Shown piece after piece: positions 11,101 to 17,100 of a stretch of DNA of 20,034 nucleotides (position 1 is the first letter of the stretch; every line of letters begins with the position of its first letter). Made by a program: the position numbers and the translations under genes. The DNA is from Saccoglossus kowalevskii (Eukaryota; Hemichordata; Enteropneusta; Harrimaniidae): assembly GCF_000003605.2 (NCBI RefSeq), contig NW_003133350.1, positions 301,176 through 321,209 of the forward strand, given 5' to 3'. Under the pieces are notes generated by a model. The model was not told where the DNA came from. It searched no databases and saw nothing but the letters and a program-made list of their open reading frames with translations.

Positions 11101-14100
11101 GGAACATTGTACAAGTATATCCTATATAATGAATAATCAACATATCAAAAGACAATTTTGTCATTTGATTCATATTCATTTGCAAATCAACTTAAGATAG
11201 AGATTCAGTTTACCTGAACAGGTATTTTAATTAGTTAATTAGGAAACCAAGATGACCTCCCTTGTCCACAAACTATATATTTTCGGCTTATTGTATGAAT
11301 TTTAAAATTTTGTTAGTATTTTTTTATGGACACTGTAGTTAGAAATATGCACGAAATTGTGCTTTTTTGGTCAAAAGTGATTTAAAAAAAATTAGCTTAT
11401 AAACCATGCTTCTGTTTCCGGTCAAAATTGGCTTATGGGTACATCTGTTTACTATGAAGAAAGCGCCGTCTTGAAAACTGTCTACCAGTTGTCAATTGTG
11501 CAGGGCATCAGCTCAAATTTTCACTACTAAGTTTATGCATAAATTAACACCCAGGCTAGTTGTCTGTACTATTGTTGTAACACTGTTCAACCAAAAACAA
11601 TGCTCCGACGGCGTTTTGAAGATAAACACATTTTCAATCATTTGTGAAAATTTCAAAACAAAAGGTCGAAGCGTCTAGGAGCTATTTTTTTAAAGTTCTG
11701 AGATGTGCACTAAAAAGAAGCTGAGATAATTGTTAATTTGCATAACAATTCACTTTGCTAATGCTCATAATTAAAATGGCTGTAAATTTAAATGTATTAT
11801 CGTTTTCTTACAAGTTAAATATAGTGCATAATATGGAGATCCCGTCATTTATTTTTTTCACTATGTTTCTTTTTTTATTATTTATGTACAGCCTTGCTAA
11901 ATCTTGCTAAGCATTCAAAAGAGAGAATGTTTGCATCCGTTATCTATATTTTAAAATCGTTTTTTGAATATGTTTCACTATTCACAATTCCACAAAATGT
12001 TTACAGTCTATAGACAAGACTGTTTGGATAATAAAAAGCAAAAAAAAAAAAATGTCACTCCCAAGTGCCCACGAACCTGCATCTCTACCTTAATCATCCT
12101 ATGTTAACATCGTTTTTTTTAATCAAAACCATAGATGACCCAATTATTATAGGTAACTTTGTGTGACCAATGGAAAATTCAAGTTAAAGAACACTACATA
12201 TATAGCTGAACATCTTTACAGATTTGAGTCAGAAATATTATAATTGTCAAAACCCTGGTCTATCATTTGAGATACAAAATTCATAGAAGATATAAGTGTA
12301 ATGACAAATGTTAATTATAATCTATATTGAATATAAATGATTTAGATATTTATGTGTGTATGTACATTATACATGCTTCGATAAACAGATGTGAGAGCTA
12401 TCATGACAGTAATTAAAACAACACTTCATCATTAGTACAACACAGCAATTGCAATGCTCAGATATATTAGCAGAGTACCAAACATGACTATTACATCTAA
12501 CTTTGCCAGATTCCAATCAACTAGGTAAGTCAAAGATGATTCCCCGAAACTGTTAGAAAGGGCTATTCCAACAATTTTTTTACAAATTAAAACCATGTTG
12601 AATATAGAATAGAACATTGTACAATTATATACTATATAATGAATAATCAACATATATAAACATAAACAGCACCTCAAAACGATTGTTTGTAGATGTGATA
12701 ACGGTGAGGCATACCTCCATAACTTCATCAATTTGCTCTCGTGTGCAATCAACAGTGGAGTCACTATAGGCGCTGTCAATCAATGATTTTGTGAACCATC
12801 CCTGTACGAACCATACATATTTCGCGCCGTACATACCACGTTTGTAAGCCTGTAATGACATGATATTTTACTAATTACAACCTAACAATATTATCCATCA
12901 TGCTGTTTTCATGATTGAGAATAAATATCTCCACTAGCTTCTCACAATTGAGATGTATTCATCTCACCGAAAACATTTAGCATAGTAAGCGCATGTGGAT
13001 TACAAACTGGCAAACGATACGATTTTACATGGCCAAGCACAATGAGGCTTCAATTCCTAATATATCTATTAAAAACCATAATTATTTGATTATTTACCTC
13101 ACAGAATATCTCGATTGCCGCGGGAGTGTAGAAATCACCAACTATTATTCTCACATCTTCACGCTAATATTCGGCAAAACAATTATATAAAATGTATTAA
13201 ACATAGTCATCTCTTGTGTAACTGAGACTTGACGTGTCATACATTGTTCATGCAACAAGTGAGTGATAGAACTTCACATATTTATAGGGTATGGTGCATG
13301 CTGGCTTAGTTCACAAAGTGCATGCATAAACATTTTGTTATTTGGTGATTCTTTAAACCAAGCACATTTTTCATTACAGGTGTCATATGATAAATATATG
13401 TCTGATTTGTAGATGTGATAATTCCTTAATACAGGCCATCACGTTTTTATGACTGTGTCATTGATTTAGCAGTATATTGTGTGGCGTTCTTGTTGATTGT
13501 ATGTCATTTATTTAATCTTGCGCAACATAGTGGCTTTGACCAACATAGTTATTAATTAATTATGCTCTGTGACTATACTGTGTGGTATTACCTACTGGTG
13601 ATATATCTTACCACTGTATAGATACTGTAATTAGATAATTACCCTCAATAAATTGTTTCTGAAATTATTCTAGTTTCCCTGGTATCAAATGGCTATCTCA
13701 AATGTAGATAAAAGCAGGCAATCCAAAACATCTTGTAAAGATAATTACTCAATATTTGTATTCCATAAACTAAAGTTTATTAAATAATCTGGAGACAATT
13801 CATGGCTTACCAGTGAACCACGGCGAATGATTAAGTACAGAGACTCGGTGATGAGAGGAGTCAAAGCAACATACGTTGAGTGCTTTCCGATCAACTGGCC
13901 TTAAAAGCCATCTTGTGTTTAAACCGGAATATTGTACAACGGTTTTTATCGAGCTTGAAGGAGCATTTTTATCAAGGGAATTTTTTTACTGAACAATATG
14001 CCGGGGTACTTTCAAATAATGACAAAGACAATATATTTGTATACAGTAATCTACGTTAGAAGAGCAATGATATATTATATGAACGCTGGTTGAAGGTTTT

Positions 14101-17100
14101 ATGAAGGGTGTTCAAAATGATCTTGCAGAAAATATGCAAAAGTTGTCAGATTCGTTACATTACCTGCAAGTGGTCCAGTGCCAAATTAGTGTTGTCAATG
14201 AAAGGGTCTGTGGTCACCACGTCGATGCCATCATTTTGCATTCTAACAACCATGTCTTGCATCAACTGTAATAGGAAACATGTCAGGGTAATTATTATTC
14301 AATAAGACACTATAAAGTAACGTTTATCGTTTATGGAAAGAAATTGAATTCCCTCTGTATAATAAGTGCGTCAAGTGCTTACTACAAAATAGTTTCAGCA
14401 AGCTCAGTGAAATTGTCTTGAATGATTTGTATCAGTATCCGGTACTATTATTTTTAAGTATGTGTTATGTTTGAAGGAATACATGTCAACCATTTTTGAA
14501 TTTCGCTTGTATTTGTAGCATATTTTTTTTACCAGGCAGAGTTTTGACTAACGTCATTTTTTGTTGAACCCAATGCGAAGAAGTGCGAACATGTAATGTG
14601 AACATACATTTGATTTGTTAATTGAAAAGCAATTAGAATATAAGCAATATAATAATTAGCTAAAATGAATTAGCTGTTATATGATTAAATGTAAAACGGA
14701 AACGGAAAATGACATTGTTGACACAGAGCTGCTTCATCGTGGGTCGCTGAAAACATCTAACGTTTTGAAGAATAAAACATAGTTCATACCGACAAGTAAT
14801 TGTCTGTTGCTTCTACGATCGTTCCTATTTTCTTCCAACCATAATGTCGCATTAGCGCCAATCTCGCTGGATTGTGAACGGTATTAGCGGGCTTCATTCT
14901 CATAAAATATGGGTATAGTTCTTTATTTGACAATGACGAGGACCCAGCTGCGTAAGAAACCTGTTGAGTAATAAAGCTTTTGTAAAATTAAATTGAAGTT
15001 TAATTGAAGATCAGAGGAACTATTAGCATCTAATAACAACTGATAATAGTTTTTTCACCACAAATATAATTCAGCAAACTACCTGTGGTAGACTCCAGAG
15101 TTGTGCTGAAATTGCTGTTGATTCGGACGTCGTTGAGCACCCCGGCCCAATAATGAATAACTTGGTTGGTTTCTTATACAACAGACTATACATAGCATCG
15201 ACGGCACGACCCGAGTCACACTGTAATGTAAAAATAAAACGAGTGATCTGTGATTCAGACATTTATACTTAACACGCTACTATAACAACGTATACATTAT
15301 CTTTTTAAAATGTTTTTGTGCCAGGCGACAGTTCTGGACGTTGAATGTCACTGTTTTTTGTAAGTGCAAATGCTGACACATAGTGCATTTTTGCCACAGA
15401 AGTCATATTCATGTTTGGAACTACATAACAGGGCCATGTGGTCATCTCTCTATCAAATGGCATTTTAATGCGCTATCCTGGCGTCAACCGGGCTCGCTCG
15501 GTCGAGCCTGCGGACTTTAACCAAGGCTCCCTCAAAGTCGCATTCATATTCGGTCATCTCATTTTTTCGAAAAGCAAACAAATCGAAATACGTCTTAATA
15601 TTTCAAGAAATTTTCATTCTTTGACTATAGTTCTGATATGTTCTGTCGACATCATCATGACTTCTCAGTTCTGTGGTGTATTGTAGCACACACCCTACGT
15701 CAGTTCACTCTTGACGTAACTTTCCCGGAAATTGGACAATACAGAGTTTCAGTACAATGGTGACATGTCGGAAATAGGTTATTGATTGAAAGTATTATGT
15801 CGCGAAATGTTTTCGTGTTCTCCCCAAAGCGTTTCACGATAAGTAGAATAACTAAGACGCAACTCAAGGACGTTCAATCTCGACTGATCTTATCTGATCG
15901 GATAATTTATAGTCATTCATTACTCACAACAACAAAACAAGAAATATCTCTGACGCTTACCGGTCGACTGAAAGAAGGTGTGAATATGCACTAAACTCGA
16001 TTTTTTCAAATAATTACAAAACAGAAAATCTTCCAACAGATTTGTTAAGCCAATAATAAATCGAAAAGTAATTTATTGGTACCAATAACTTTTTGTTTAG
16101 ATCAAATAACTGTACTCGTGTATCACCAGAAAATCTAACTGTACTTATGTACCCTATAACATTTAAAACATAACTATACCTATGTACCCTATAACAGTTA
16201 GAACATAGCTGTAATCAATTATCCTAACAATTTGTAACATATTTCTAGTCACACAAAAATTCAGATAAGCGAAATCATTGAGTACTGAATATGTTTTACT
16301 CCATATTTTGCTAGATTAGAACTTTTTAACATTTGTTGATTGTATGTGAGGTTCAAATTGTATGAATTTGTTTATTCGAGGAGCGGACATCCGGGTATTT
16401 TCATCGCCTTGCCACTATCAATGGTGTAAATAAAGTCCGAAAACTATCAGAAAACTTTACTGTACTGTATGCAACATATCTAAATTTGGTTGCTATGTAT
16501 TACTTCTAAGTTGAGTCTGTTTTGTTGCCTCGACTTCAGCTGTTGTCACTGGCATCTCAATGGGCGTTTCGCAGCAGCTCGCACAGAGTCCTGGCTGCAT
16601 AGTTTTGTGACGTAGCTTAGCCCCCGAGAATGGTGGTAATTGCATACTCAGATTTAAAATCTCTGAAGTGGTAAAATACGTTTTTATTAAAAATCATCAT
16701 TCGTAGATGCCGTATTTTTTCTAATTAGCATAAATTAGCATAGTTAACACAGATTCACTGTTTAGATTCATTGCATCTTTGAATATTTCCAGCACCATAA
16801 CTAATGAAATACCATATTGTGAAAAGGTGAATAATGTTGTCAACATAACAGTATATAAGTAAACTCAAGAACATTATTTCTCTGCATAATCTAACCCGAC
16901 AATACGTTTAGTGTGTCTCACGCGTGATACTGATTCACCTAAATTATCATAGCTACAAAGAATCTGAACTTATATGCAAGTATTCAATTCTCTCAAGTAC
17001 CAGCGATGTTAGCACATTTTAACTCAGTTGCGCGCATTGCATCTTTGGAAATGTAATTATCGGCAAAAAATATATATATTGACTAAAACATAATATAATT

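Larger units (their letters stand above)
8762..12672 (-). other. Intron 6, the largest (about 3.9 kb)
   Basis: Holds the dispersed repeat at 9285-9476, the TTCA-rich tract, and the two copies of the exon-like segment. I searched the minus strand for a missing receptor exon between exons 6 and 7 and found none with matching sequence and phase. The extension of exon 6 to 12673 removes the need for one. Confidence 0.65.

Noticed and set aside
11213-11270. A possible missing receptor exon on the minus strand reading GGHLGFLIN before a CAG|GTAAAC donor
   Set aside because: It resembles GABA-B EGHLTTE only at GHL, has an in-frame TAA, a poor acceptor and a length that breaks phase. The exon 6 extension explains the region better.
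12993-13190. Plus-strand open frame of 65 codons
   Set aside because: It is the antisense shadow of receptor exon 5.
14108-14305. Plus-strand open frame of 65 codons
   Set aside because: Antisense shadow of receptor exon 4.
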